In this document: positions 26,504 to 35,283 of the stretch, in pieces
Numbering within the stretch: position 1 is the first letter of the stretch
Layout: each line of letters opens with the position of its first letter
Source of the DNA: Paenibacillus taichungensis
Lineage (GTDB): Bacteria > Bacillota > Bacilli > Paenibacillales > Paenibacillaceae
DNA: 64,000 bases
Assembly (NCBI RefSeq): GCF_003287275.1
Contig: NZ_QEVW01000008.1
Coordinates: 124,001 to 188,000, forward strand
Direction of reading: 5' to 3'
The notes under the pieces: model-generated
Seen by the model: the letters and a program-made list of their open reading frames with translations, nothing else
What the model was told of the DNA's origin: nothing
Databases searched by the model: none
Position numbers and translations under genes: made by a program

Positions 26504-27280
26504 TTAGTTTAACTGCAGCATATATTCATAAGCCGTGATACCGAATACTCGTTTAAAGTGTCTGTTCAGATGAGTCAGGTCGACAAAACCACATTCGGCT
26601 ACGGCGGAGTAAACATCCTTATGCATTTCAATGGACTGTCTGGCACGCTCCACCTTGCAATTCAGGAAAAACTGGTAAGGGGAAATACCGGCATGGGACT
26701 TGAACTCGCGGATAAATTGAAACTTGGACATGTTGAATTCCGCACACAGGTCATCCAGCTTCAGCACATCTTCAATACTGCAAAACATCATTTCTTTCGC
26801 TTTTCGAACCAGATTGTCCTGAGGCCGCCATAGCTTGGTGTCGATTTCCGACTGGGACAGCAGTTGCAACAGGCTCAAGAGCAGTTCGCTGCACTTCGCT
26901 TCATCCTGTCCGTTTTGAACGGCATCATTCAGCATCAGGATGCTTCGTGCAAGCACAGGGTCATAGACGATGGGACTGGTGAAACGCAATTCCTTCTTCC
27001 CGAGAATCTCTTCGACCAAATCCGGCTTCAGATAAAGCATGACATAGTCTATGCCGGCCTTGTCGTAGGAGCTTCCATCATGGGACTGTTCCCGGTTGAA
27101 TAACATCACGCCGTTTTTGTGGGAGGCTTGATAGTGTCCGTCCAGATGGTATTGCTGAATACCGCGAAGGGTTACTCCAACCGCATATTCCTCGTGACAA
27201 TGTTTTTTATAGGTGAAATCCGTAAAGCTGGCGGATAAAGCCAGCACGTCCTGTGATTTCTTATAGTTAAACAATTCCAT
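26504..27280 (-). CDS. AraC family transcriptional regulator
   Basis: A 258-residue regulator with an N-terminal cupin ligand-binding domain (KKHCHEEYAVGVTLRGIQQYH, about 20-110) and a C-terminal pair of helix-turn-helix motifs (LDDLCAEFNMSKFQFIREFKSHAGISPYQ; VAECGFVDLTHLNRHFKRVFGIT). ATG 27280 lies downstream of AGGAGG. The GTG at 27289 overlaps that site. It lies 21 bases downstream of a LysE-type exporter gene on the same strand. This AraC/LysE pairing is common, and the regulator probably controls the exporter. Confidence 0.85.
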   Translation of the reverse strand: MELFNYKKSQDVLALSASFTDFTYKKHCHEEYAVGVTLRGIQQYHLDGHYQASHKNGVMLFNREQSHDGSSYDKAGIDYVMLYLKPDLVEEILGKKELRFTSPIVYDPVLARSILMLNDAVQNGQDEAKCSELLLSLLQLLSQSEIDTKLWRPQDNLVRKAKEMMFCSIEDVLKLDDLCAEFNMSKFQFIREFKSHAGISPYQFFLNCKVERARQSIEMHKDVYSAVAECGFVDLTHLNRHFKRVFGITAYEYMLQLN

Positions 27281-27301
27281 GCTGCACACACCTCCTGCGC
27301 G

Positions 27302-27883
27302 TTAGATGATTCCCGATACCATAATGGCTGAGTATAACAAAAAAAGGGCCATTAGGATACTCACTGCTTTTTGATGACGATTGAGTAAGGTTCTGAAGAT
27401 GGAGCCAAACACGGCCCAACTGGAATAGGCCAGAAAGCCGATGATGGTAATAATGATCACGAACAGAAACGTTGACATGGTGCTATCGTAGTAAGGTAGA
27501 ACATAACTGGGAATAACTGTGAACGTGAACAGAACCACTTTTGGATTCACAAACTGCATGATTAAACCGTTTAGAAACCCCGTAACTTGTTTCGATCCCG
27601 TCTCGGTGGAACCCATTTTATAGACTTGATAAGCCAGATATATCATATAAACACTACCCACGATCTGCATCACTTGGAGAATACCAGGCAATACCTCAGC
27701 AAGTACATGATTGAGAAGAGCAGAAGCAGCAAGCAACAAGCCAAATGCAACTGTGGCACCCCATACATACTCCATCGTTTTCCGGGGACCAACCTGCCCG
27801 ACGGAAGTGAGAATTACAATATTGCTGGGGCCAGGTGTGAAGGTAACGACAATGCAATAGATGAAAAAAGATGTAAGATTCAT
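27302..27883 (-). CDS. LysE family exporter
   Basis: A 193-residue amino-acid or metabolite efflux protein with six hydrophobic segments and the family N-terminus (VTFTPGPSNIVILTSVGQVGPRKTMEYVWGA) and NGLIMQFVNPKVVLFTFTVIP. The substrate cannot be told from the sequence. GGGGAGG lies 4 bases before the ATG, and its complement (GCCTCCC) occurs 28 bases upstream in the leader, so the ribosome-binding site may be folded away. It forms an operon with the downstream AraC regulator. Confidence 0.88.
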   Translation of the reverse strand: MNLTSFFIYCIVVTFTPGPSNIVILTSVGQVGPRKTMEYVWGATVAFGLLLAASALLNHVLAEVLPGILQVMQIVGSVYMIYLAYQVYKMGSTETGSKQVTGFLNGLIMQFVNPKVVLFTFTVIPSYVLPYYDSTMSTFLFVIIITIIGFLAYSSWAVFGSIFRTLLNRHQKAVSILMALFLLYSAIMVSGII

Positions 27884-27885
27884 AG

Positions 27886-27929
27886 TGCCTCCCCGAGTTG
27901 TAGTTACATGATCATACTCCAGGGAGGCA
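27886..27929 (-). promoter_or_regulatory. Ribosome-binding-site-sequestering hairpin before lysE gene
   Basis: On the minus strand TGCCTCCC (27922-27929) is perfectly complementary to GGGAGGCA (27886-27893), which contains the Shine-Dalgarno sequence. The loop is 28 bases. It could gate translation of the exporter. Confidence 0.5.
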
Positions 27930-28151
27930 TTGGCCTATAGTACATTATTGCAGCAGAAAGCACATGGGCGAAAAAAATCATAACTATTAAAATTGTCGAG
28001 GGACAAGAAAAGGATTTGACGTTATTTTCATGAAATATGCAAAGTTTACAAAGTGCTAACACTATTTAATATTGTACTGATGTTTCTTGCCTAAGCTTTA
28101 ATAATCTTAACAATTAAATTACATAAAGGGGATAGGCTTAGCCAATTAGAT

Positions 28152-29735
28152 ATGAAAAAGATAAAAAAAATCGTAATCTCAGTAGCGTCACTTGCTTTGT
28201 TAACGTCTGTGGTTGTAATTGATGTGTATGGTGCAGGATCAAAACGTACGATTGAAGTATCCCAACAATCCGTCAATGTAATTGTTGACGGACAGAAAAT
28301 GGAAGGAGAATCCTTCCTCTATAATGGAGTAACCTATGTACCCGCAAGGACTATTGGAGAGGCATTGGGCAAAGAGGTTGGCTGGGACGAAAACACTCGG
28401 TCGGTGTTCGTTGGGCAGCAAGTAAATGATGACCAAGGGTACCGTGGGACCAAGACACCATATCCATTCGTAGAAACAACATATACTTCAGTTCCAGAAG
28501 GATACAAGCCTGTGTTTATCAACTATGTGGGGAGACATGGCTCCAGACACCTATCTAGCTCCAAGTACGACAAAACGCTTATGGAATTACTCCAAATTGC
28601 TGAAAAGGATGGACAGATCACCGATTCAGGAAAAGAACTGAAGAATCAGATCGGAAAGTTGATGGAGGTTGAGAAAGACCATTACGGTTTGCTTTCAACA
28701 CTGGGGGAAGAGGAGTTAAATGGGATCGGAGTGAGACTGGGACAAAATTTTAAAGATGTATTCAGTCCCGATAAAAAAATCATCGCACAAGCGACCTACA
28801 AGGATCGGACTCCTCAGAGCAGAGACAACTTTTTGGAAGGATTACAGGAAAGCCTAGGCGACAAAAAGTGGGACATTCGTACGTCCACCTTTGAAGAAGA
28901 AAAAGACCCTTATTTAAGACCGTATGACATTGCGACTAAATACAACGAATATGTAGAAGATGGAGAATGGGTAAAATTGTTTGAGGACTATGCCTCACAG
29001 GAAACAGGTACACGATATGCCAAGGAACTCCTCTTACAATTCGTATCACAAAGCTTCTATGATAGGTTGGAAGCTGGAGAATTTAAATTGAAAGATGAGC
29101 AGGGGAAGGTCAAACTGAGTAACCCGACCGAGGCCGCATCCAATCTTTACGAACTGTACATTATCTCTTCTAACTTAAAGGAGGAAGGTAATTTTGAGTT
29201 CGGAAAATATTTCTCAACAAATCAGTTAAAGTGGTACGAAAGCATTGATAACATCAATGATTTTTATGAAAAAGGACCATCCTTGACGTCGACCGATGTA
29301 CCTCAAAATATCGTTGCTCCTTTAGTTAAAGAGTTGATACATTCCACAGATCAGTCTCTCTCCGATGGAGACACGGCTGGAGTTTTCCGTTTCGCTCATG
29401 CAGAAACGATGATTCCACTTTCCTCATTCCTTGACATTAAAGGTGCAAATGTTAGTGTCGACAAGCCGGAAGAAGTGAGTGAAAATTGGGATGGATCCGA
29501 GATTTCCCCAATGGGAGCTAATATTCAGTGGATTCTGTATTCTAATGGTAAAGACCATCTTATTAAAATGCTACGAAACGAAGAAGAAATTGCCTTCCCG
29601 ATTGAAACTAAAACTTATCCCTACTATAAATGGGAAGATGTTAAGGCATATTATCAAAACAAGTTAAACTCCATTGGGGTAGATATGGAAAGTAGTTTGG
29701 GAGATAATATTAAGCTCTTACAGGATGAATTTTAA
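28152..29735 (+). CDS. Secreted MINPP-type histidine phosphatase with copper-amine-oxidase-like N-terminal domain
   Basis: An exported 527-residue protein. The signal peptide (KKIKKIVISVASLALLTSVVV) is followed by a Cu_amine_oxidN1 'stalk' domain (about 33-90; VDGQKMEGESFLYNGVTYVPARTIGEALG). A branch-2 histidine phosphatase domain comes next. The nucleophile motif is RHGSRH (128-133) and the proton-donor motif is HAET (416-419). HAE rather than HD is the mark of multiple-inositol-polyphosphate phosphatases, which degrade phytate. A role in extracellular phytate or phosphate release is therefore likely. AAAGGGGAT lies about 20 bases before the ATG, unusually far. AT-rich compared with neighbours. 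Confidence 0.8.
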   Translation: MKKIKKIVISVASLALLTSVVVIDVYGAGSKRTIEVSQQSVNVIVDGQKMEGESFLYNGVTYVPARTIGEALGKEVGWDENTRSVFVGQQVNDDQGYRGTKTPYPFVETTYTSVPEGYKPVFINYVGRHGSRHLSSSKYDKTLMELLQIAEKDGQITDSGKELKNQIGKLMEVEKDHYGLLSTLGEEELNGIGVRLGQNFKDVFSPDKKIIAQATYKDRTPQSRDNFLEGLQESLGDKKWDIRTSTFEEEKDPYLRPYDIATKYNEYVEDGEWVKLFEDYASQETGTRYAKELLLQFVSQSFYDRLEAGEFKLKDEQGKVKLSNPTEAASNLYELYIISSNLKEEGNFEFGKYFSTNQLKWYESIDNINDFYEKGPSLTSTDVPQNIVAPLVKELIHSTDQSLSDGDTAGVFRFAHAETMIPLSSFLDIKGANVSVDKPEEVSENWDGSEISPMGANIQWILYSNGKDHLIKMLRNEEEIAFPIETKTYPYYKWEDVKAYYQNKLNSIGVDMESSLGDNIKLLQDEF

Positions 29736-29763
29736 CAGAAGCCATAATTAATAAAGATGGAAG

Positions 29764-29796
29764 AAAAGCCGCTAAATTAAATTTAGCGGCTTTTCG
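29764..29796 (+). terminator. Rho-independent terminator after MINPP gene
   Basis: AAAAGCCGCTAAATT / AATTTAGCGGCTTTT, a near-perfect stem with a short A-rich centre. Confidence 0.88.
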
Positions 29797-29878
29797 TATG
29801 ATCAGCTTAGCTATTAATTACTGGGTTATAGCTTTAAAGTGGAACCAGAAAAATATGTTTTATTACACTAAAAGCTAA

Positions 29879-31249
29879 TTACATTAAGGCATCCAGAAAA
29901 CGGGTTGCGATGCCGAAATAGATGAACAACGATAAAATATCATTCAGCGTTGTGATTAATGGGCCGGAGGCGACCGCAGGATCTACTTTGAAACGACTGA
30001 GCAGAAGAGGAATACAGGTACCGGTCAGTGTTCCAATTACGAGGGTAAAGAATAGTGATACTCCAATAATCGCTCCGAGCAGCCAGTCACCTTGCCAAAA
30101 ATAGGCGATGACCGTAATGAGCAACCCGCATACCAGTCCAATCATTGTGCCTACCTTAATCTCCCGGCCAATTAGCGCGAGCACTGTAGCCTTGTCCAGC
30201 TTGCGTCCAATCAGTCCGCGCACAACGACAGCAAGGGATTGTGTACCCGTATTCCCCGTCATACCTGCTATCATGGGCATGAAGAACGCCAGTGCCACAA
30301 CCTGATTCAGCGTGTCCTCGAAAAAATCCACGATGCTGCCCGAGATCAGTCCGATAAATAACAATAAAATGAGCCAAGGAAGGCGACGTCTGACAGCAAC
30401 CAGTGGTTTGGTGTCAAAATCGATATCTTTACTACCGCCACCCATCTTGGCGATGTCTTCACTGGCTTCGTCCATAATAATATCAATGACATCATCCATT
30501 TGGATCACACCGCATAATCTGCGGTTTTCATCTACGACAGGTAGAGCCATAAACTCATAACGTTGCAGCAGCTGCGCAGCTTCTTCCTGGTCCATATCAA
30601 CTGTTGCATGGATGACACGCCGGGTCATCAGCTCTTCCACTTTGGTGTTGTCATCTGCCTGAGCAAGGGATTGATAACTCACGACTCCTACTAGTTTGCC
30701 TTCGTCATCGGTGACATACAGATAACTGGTTGCAGGAATGTGCAGGATGGCTTGCGATTCTCTCAGTGCTTCCTTCGCGGTTTCATGCGATAACAGGGTA
30801 CGGTACCGATCGGTCATGATCCGTCCAGCCGTTTCCGGTGGATAGTTCAGCACGGAGCGGATAATGGCTGAATGGTCGAGATTCATATTGGACAACAATT
30901 CTTCTCTGCGTTGGAGGGGCAGATCATGCATGAAGCGAATCAGATCACTTTTGTCCATTTGCTGCATGACTTCAAGCGTGCGCTCCGGGCCTAACTGTTC
31001 GAACAGATGCACCTGTTCGTGGAGCGTGAGCGCTTCTGCCATGTCGGCGAGAACGTCCGGTTTGAATAAAAGCAAGAAGCGTTTCGTCTCTTGTTCAGGG
31101 AACTTTTTATATATGAGAGAAAGGTCATAGGGATGCAGTTCTTTGGCCCATTTGTAAAATTCGGTCAAGTTTTGGGTTTGTACGAATTGCACAAGGAGCT
31201 CCGTAATCTCTTCAACCGAAAAATCTTTTTTGGGATGGGATCGGTTCAT
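29879..31249 (-). CDS. mgtE: Magnesium transporter MgtE
   Basis: A 456-residue Mg2+ channel with the full MgtE layout: N-terminal superhelical domain (about 20-130; LSLIYKKFPEQ, FEQLGPERTLEVMQQMDKSDL), paired CBS domains (about 135-255; VEELMTRRVIHATVDMDQEEAAQLL, CGVIQMDDVIDIIMDEA) and five membrane helices (about 285-450) including MPMIAGMTGNTGTQSLAVVVRGL in the pore region. AAAGGAG lies 8 bases before the ATG. I looked for an M-box riboswitch upstream and did not find one. Gating by the CBS domains is expected from the family. Confidence 0.95.
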   Translation of the reverse strand: MNRSHPKKDFSVEEITELLVQFVQTQNLTEFYKWAKELHPYDLSLIYKKFPEQETKRFLLLFKPDVLADMAEALTLHEQVHLFEQLGPERTLEVMQQMDKSDLIRFMHDLPLQRREELLSNMNLDHSAIIRSVLNYPPETAGRIMTDRYRTLLSHETAKEALRESQAILHIPATSYLYVTDDEGKLVGVVSYQSLAQADDNTKVEELMTRRVIHATVDMDQEEAAQLLQRYEFMALPVVDENRRLCGVIQMDDVIDIIMDEASEDIAKMGGGSKDIDFDTKPLVAVRRRLPWLILLLFIGLISGSIVDFFEDTLNQVVALAFFMPMIAGMTGNTGTQSLAVVVRGLIGRKLDKATVLALIGREIKVGTMIGLVCGLLITVIAYFWQGDWLLGAIIGVSLFFTLVIGTLTGTCIPLLLSRFKVDPAVASGPLITTLNDILSLFIYFGIATRFLDALM

Positions 31250-31425
31250 ATGTAGTCTCCTTTCTAGATGGGTTCAACTCCGTATTCTTAAACGAAAAGG
31301 AATGGAAGTTAAACAGCGACCATGGGAAATGGATATTGTAATCTTGCTAAAACATTCGATATGGGCTTACAAATGCAAGCTGTCGGGATATACTTGTTGT
31401 AGAAAACCCGATGAGGAGGAGACAT

Positions 31426-32130
31426 GTGGAATCGGTTGTAAGAACACAATTGTTATCTCTGGTCGAACCGGAATATCAGAAATTCTCGGCTGCTCTCATT
31501 CCGAATATCACGAATCTGTTAGGTGTGAGACTGCCTGAAATACGCAAGATGGCGAAACAAATCGTCAAAGAGGACTGGCGTGCCTATCTGAAAACCGCTG
31601 ATGATGATTATTTTGAAGAAGTGATGCTGCAAGCGATGGTCATCGGTCATGCCCAAGCAGATATGGAGGAACTACTGCAGCATATTGCCTGGTTTGTTCC
31701 CAAAATAGATAACTGGTCGGTATGCGACAGCTTCTGCGGTGGTCTAAAATATACAAAAGCACATCTGGATCAGGTGTGGCATTTCTTGCAGCCTTATCTG
31801 GTATCCAACCAGGAATACGACATTCGCTTCGGGGTTGTGATGCTGCTGAACTTTTATATGGAAGAACAATATATCAGCCAAGTGCTTGCTTCATTAGATA
31901 CCATTCATCACGAAGGGTACTATGTGAAAATGGCAGTGGCCTGGGCAATTTCCATCGCGTATGTGAAGCAGCCTGAAGCCACGATGCGCTATTTGCAGGA
32001 CAATACCTTGGACGACTTTACGTATAATAAGGCTCTTCAGAAAATAACGGAGTCCTATCGTGTTGATCTGGAGACGAAGCAGATTATCCGCAGCATGAAA
32101 CGAAAAGTGAAAAAAACAGTTCGTGTGTAG
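31426..32130 (+). CDS. AlkD-like DNA alkylation repair protein (HEAT-repeat glycosylase)
   Basis: A 234-residue all-helical protein of the DNA_alkylation/AlkD family, which excises alkylated purines. Family features include VRLPEIRKMAKQIVKEDW near the N-terminus, PKIDNWSVCDSFCGGL (Asp and Trp in the DNA-facing groove) and YDIRFGVVMLLNFYM. An ATG at 31411 encodes part of the AGGAGGAG ribosome-binding site, so GTG at 31426 is the likely start. The methylguanine methyltransferase gene follows 63 bases later with no terminator, which makes an alkylation-repair operon. Confidence 0.85.
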   Translation: MESVVRTQLLSLVEPEYQKFSAALIPNITNLLGVRLPEIRKMAKQIVKEDWRAYLKTADDDYFEEVMLQAMVIGHAQADMEELLQHIAWFVPKIDNWSVCDSFCGGLKYTKAHLDQVWHFLQPYLVSNQEYDIRFGVVMLLNFYMEEQYISQVLASLDTIHHEGYYVKMAVAWAISIAYVKQPEATMRYLQDNTLDDFTYNKALQKITESYRVDLETKQIIRSMKRKVKKTVRV

Positions 32131-32193
32131 TATGTGTGCATAACGAGAAAAGAAACCAGATATAAAACCTCGTGTGGAAAGGGCGATATACGT

Positions 32194-32748
32194 ATGAGAA
32201 AGAGCATCATGTGGACCAAAATGGAATTAGACGGTCGTCCGTGGGTATTGCTTGCCACCGAAAAAGGGTTATGCCGGGTCATCATGCCCAATGAAACGCT
32301 GGAAGATTGGAGCAGCTGGATTGGCCGAATTGCTCCTGGAGTGGAGCTCGAAGAGAATGAAGCAGCGTTGAAGCATACCGGCATGATGGATTGGCTGCAA
32401 TCCTATTTTGCCGGAGACAAGGTGGCTTTCACAGACGAAATTCCACTCGATCTGATCGGAACGGCATTCCAACAGCAGGTATGGACGGAGTTGGGGAATG
32501 TTCCTTATGGTGAGACAAGAACCTATGGCGATATTGCTGCTGCGGTGGGGAGACCTTCAGCAGTGCGAGCTGTTGGGGCAGCCAATGGAGCCAATCCTAT
32601 TCCGGTACTGCTGCCGTGTCATCGCATTATCGGTGCCAACCGCAAACTGACCGGTTTTCGCGGAGGACTTGAGATGAAGCGAAGATTGCTGGATATTGAA
32701 CAAATCGAAGGTGTGACCGATGGCGGACATGCGCGTTTTAATTTCTGA
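32194..32748 (+). CDS. ogt: Methylated-DNA-[protein]-cysteine S-methyltransferase
   Basis: Suicide repair protein that moves the methyl group from O6-methylguanine to its own cysteine. The acceptor motif PCHR is at 141-144 (Cys142), flanked by NPIPVLLPCHRIIGANRKLTGFRGG-type family sequence. The recognition helix region (YGDIAAAVGRPSAVRAVG) is intact. At 184 residues it has the Ogt/AdaB length. The ATG at 32194 has AAAGGGCG upstream, and the longer frame from 32134 lacks a site. Second gene of the alkylation-repair pair, terminated at 32818. Confidence 0.93.
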   Translation: MRKSIMWTKMELDGRPWVLLATEKGLCRVIMPNETLEDWSSWIGRIAPGVELEENEAALKHTGMMDWLQSYFAGDKVAFTDEIPLDLIGTAFQQQVWTELGNVPYGETRTYGDIAAAVGRPSAVRAVGAANGANPIPVLLPCHRIIGANRKLTGFRGGLEMKRRLLDIEQIEGVTDGGHARFNF

Positions 32749-32817
32749 TCATCATATTTTCATATAAAAAAGAAGCAGGGAACTACAGGTAAGTGCTTCG
32801 CTTGGTTCTAAATATGT

Positions 32818-32845
32818 ACAGGCACTTCCTAGTGCCTGTTTTTTT
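32818..32845 (+). terminator. Rho-independent terminator after ogt
   Basis: ACAGGCAC / GTGCCTGT with loop TTCCTA and a T run. Confidence 0.92.
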
Positions 32846-32928
32846 GCATTCTTTAATGGTAGAAGAATGGAAGATGAACGCAAATATGGCGATAGTTTTT
32901 CTTTTCCTTCTGGGTTCACGCCGCTATT

Positions 32929-32965
32929 TTCGCATATACCACATTTTGGGTTATGATGGACGTGG
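32929..32965 (+). repeat. Promoter-like dispersed repeat, copy 1
   Basis: A 37-base element beginning TTCGCATATACCACATTT and ending TATGATGGACGTGG, matching the element at 35219 in 33 of 37 positions. It contains a TATGAT box and an ATACC/GGTTAT dyad. The 319-base stretch from 32749 to 33067 otherwise holds only the ogt terminator and no gene. Confidence 0.6.
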
Positions 32966-33067
32966 ACTACAAGGAAGTTGGAGCGACGGTTATTTTATGA
33001 AGTCGATAATCAAATGATCGGGACTGCTCAGGCATACCACCAAGGAAAGGGAAATCGAAGCGAAGAA

Positions 33068-33766
33068 ATGAACAATAATAATACGCTTTATTTAAAAATG
33101 AGTAGTGTTTTAATCGTTGCTACCATAGGTTGTCTGCTTGTTGCTGTCTACTTGCGTACCAAAACGAACACGAACATGTATCAATTTTTAACGTGGGATA
33201 TTTTTTTAGCATGGGTTCCATTCATCATTTCATCAACGATTAGCTATGTAAGCCATAAGAAACTTTCAAGAACAAGCATCGCACTAATCGGGGTGATGTG
33301 TGTATGCTGGCTGTTCTTTCTACCGAATTCGGCATATCTTTTCACAGAAATTTTGCATGCATTCAGATACTTTGATCCTCAAGGGGAAACTAAATTCTGG
33401 GTTAATATTGATTTTTGGTATAGCCTCACCCTAACATTTGTTGTAGCCATACTGGGTTTATTTCTGTCCATTTGCTCGATACATCAAATCCACCAATTGT
33501 TAAATAAACGATTAAACCAATTTAGCGGTATGGTAGTTGTGGGCGTTGTTTTACTTCTGAGCAGTCTAGGGGTATACATCGGGAGATTTAATCGGTGGAA
33601 TAGTTGGGATCTCCTGAAGCAGCCAGGTCTAATTTTAAAGGATATCATGACCGATTCAAGTGCAGGCAACAGCATTCTGATTGAATTTGTGGTTATGGTA
33701 TTTGTGATTCAAGTTTTAGGATATATTACACTTCGTATACTAATGGGGAAATCCAATAATATCTAG
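33068..33766 (+). CDS. DUF1361 membrane protein
   Basis: A 232-residue polytopic membrane protein with about seven hydrophobic segments and the DUF1361 signature (TWDIFLAWVPFIIS, WLFFLPNSAYLFTEILH, FWYSLTLTFVV, YIGRFNRWNSWDLL). Function is unknown. The start at 33068 (MNNNNTLYLKM) has only a weak ribosome-binding site (GAAGCGAAGAA). An open frame extends upstream to 32978. It is AT-rich relative to the neighbouring ogt gene. Confidence 0.75.
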   Translation: MNNNNTLYLKMSSVLIVATIGCLLVAVYLRTKTNTNMYQFLTWDIFLAWVPFIISSTISYVSHKKLSRTSIALIGVMCVCWLFFLPNSAYLFTEILHAFRYFDPQGETKFWVNIDFWYSLTLTFVVAILGLFLSICSIHQIHQLLNKRLNQFSGMVVVGVVLLLSSLGVYIGRFNRWNSWDLLKQPGLILKDIMTDSSAGNSILIEFVVMVFVIQVLGYITLRILMGKSNNI

Positions 33767-33889
33767 ACGATAATCGTATGGAACACCAACGTTTTAACTA
33801 TTTTTACTGAATAAAATCCTATGTTACCATTGACCACAGATGAATCGGTACTCGATGCAAGATAGACCGAGTGGAAAGAGGGAGTGACC

Positions 33890-35116
33890 ATGTTGAAGCA
33901 GGAATACTGGTTAACCAACGTATCACTGGAGCAAAGTTATGTAATGGAAGACGGGCAGGTAACTGGCACCCGGACAAGCCTTGGTCATCTGCGGATTGAA
34001 GATGGAGTCATTGCAGCCATTGTGGATGTGGATACGGAATTAACAGGCGAATTGCCGCAGATTGATGGTAAAGGAATGCTGCTGTTGCCTTCGTTCGAGG
34101 AAGCCCATATTCATTTGGATAAAACGTATTATGATGCACCATGGAAAGCGGTTCGACGCATCTCGAGCATTTTCGAACGTATCGAAGAAGAGAAAGTATT
34201 GCTGCCCAAGCTATTACCCGATGCAAAGCGCCAGGCGGAGAGCATTCTGAGCCTGATTCAGGGATATGGTTCCACCCATGTGCGCAGTCATTGCAATATT
34301 GAACCAGTCAGCGGGTTGAAACGGCTGGAAGCGACGAAGCAGGCATTGGAGACATTTTCGGGCAAAATATCCTCTGAAATCGTCGCTTTCCCGCAGCATG
34401 GACTTCTCCGCTCTAAGTCGGTTGAGCTCATGCGTCAAGCCATGGCGGAAGGGGCCACTCATGTGGGTGGACTTGATCCGCACACTGTGGACGAGCATAT
34501 CGAGAAATCGCTAAATGCAATGGTCGAACTGGCTGTTCAGTATCAGGCAGGCATCGATATTCATTTGCATGATTCCGGAGAACCAGGTAAACAAACGCTG
34601 CTGCAATTGGCTGATCTGACCGAAGAAGCGGGACTTCAGGGTAAAGTCACCGTAAGCCATGCGTTCTGGTTCGCCCGTGCGGAACAGCAGGAAACGGAAG
34701 AAATGGCCAAACGAATGGCTTCCCTTGGTATGAGCGTTGCTTCGACCGTGCCTATTGGTAAAATGATGATGCCACTGCCGATGCTCCAACAACATGGGGT
34801 GAACGTGAAGCTGGCGACAGACAGTTTGACTGATCATTGGTCTCCGTTTGGCAATGGGGATCAACTGGAGAAAGCCGGCCGTTTCGCCGAATTGTACGGG
34901 TATAACGATGAGCGCTCCTTGGCTCAGTCTCTTGCCTTTGTCACAAATGGTATCACTCCACTGGATTCAGAGGGACAACAGGTATGGCCGAAGGTAGGGG
35001 ACACAGCTAGTTTTATATTAGTTCACGCAAGTTGTTCTGCGGAAGCAGTTGCCAGAAGAGCTGCACGACAGGCTGTATGGTTTGAAGGAAGACTAGTAAG
35101 TGGATCGGTAGAATAG
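33890..35116 (+). CDS. Amidohydrolase, cytosine-deaminase-like
   Basis: A 408-residue metal-dependent hydrolase of the cytosine deaminase branch of the amidohydrolase superfamily. Metal and catalytic motifs: HIHLDK (73-78), THVRSHCNIEP, DIHLHDSGE, VSHAF and a late ATDSLTDHWSPFG with the conserved Asp. The substrate is probably a cyclic amidine or N-heterocycle, but it cannot be fixed from the sequence. ATG 33890 follows GAGGGAG; GTG 33884 overlaps that site. It is monocistronic with its own terminator. Confidence 0.85.
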   Translation: MLKQEYWLTNVSLEQSYVMEDGQVTGTRTSLGHLRIEDGVIAAIVDVDTELTGELPQIDGKGMLLLPSFEEAHIHLDKTYYDAPWKAVRRISSIFERIEEEKVLLPKLLPDAKRQAESILSLIQGYGSTHVRSHCNIEPVSGLKRLEATKQALETFSGKISSEIVAFPQHGLLRSKSVELMRQAMAEGATHVGGLDPHTVDEHIEKSLNAMVELAVQYQAGIDIHLHDSGEPGKQTLLQLADLTEEAGLQGKVTVSHAFWFARAEQQETEEMAKRMASLGMSVASTVPIGKMMMPLPMLQQHGVNVKLATDSLTDHWSPFGNGDQLEKAGRFAELYGYNDERSLAQSLAFVTNGITPLDSEGQQVWPKVGDTASFILVHASCSAEAVARRAARQAVWFEGRLVSGSVE

Positions 35117-35135
35117 AACATACTGGAATGGATGG

Positions 35136-35158
35136 ACCACGGGAAACCGTGGTTTTTT
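35136..35158 (+). terminator. Rho-independent terminator
   Basis: ACCACGG / CCGTGGT around a GAAA tetraloop, then T residues. Confidence 0.92.
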
Positions 35159-35218
35159 GTTCTGGATCTGTAAGGAAAGAACTGCTAATCAGCAGGTTGA
35201 AAAAGAGGAAGGAACTGT

Positions 35219-35255
35219 TCGCATATACCACTTTTTGGGGTATGATTGACGTAGT
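35219..35255 (+). repeat. Promoter-like dispersed repeat, copy 2
   Basis: A 37-base element beginning TTCGCATATACCACTTTT and ending TATGATTGACGTAG, with a clear ATACC-N9-GGTAT dyad and a TATGAT box. It lies 29 bases upstream of a GNAT gene. Confidence 0.6.
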
Positions 35256-35283
35256 AATCATTTGAGCGCAAGGAGAGATTGAT

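Noticed and set aside
31250..31425. Possible M-box magnesium riboswitch upstream of mgtE
   Set aside because: The minus-strand leader before mgtE overlaps the start region of the AlkD-like gene and lacks the conserved M-box landmarks; the available space is also short.
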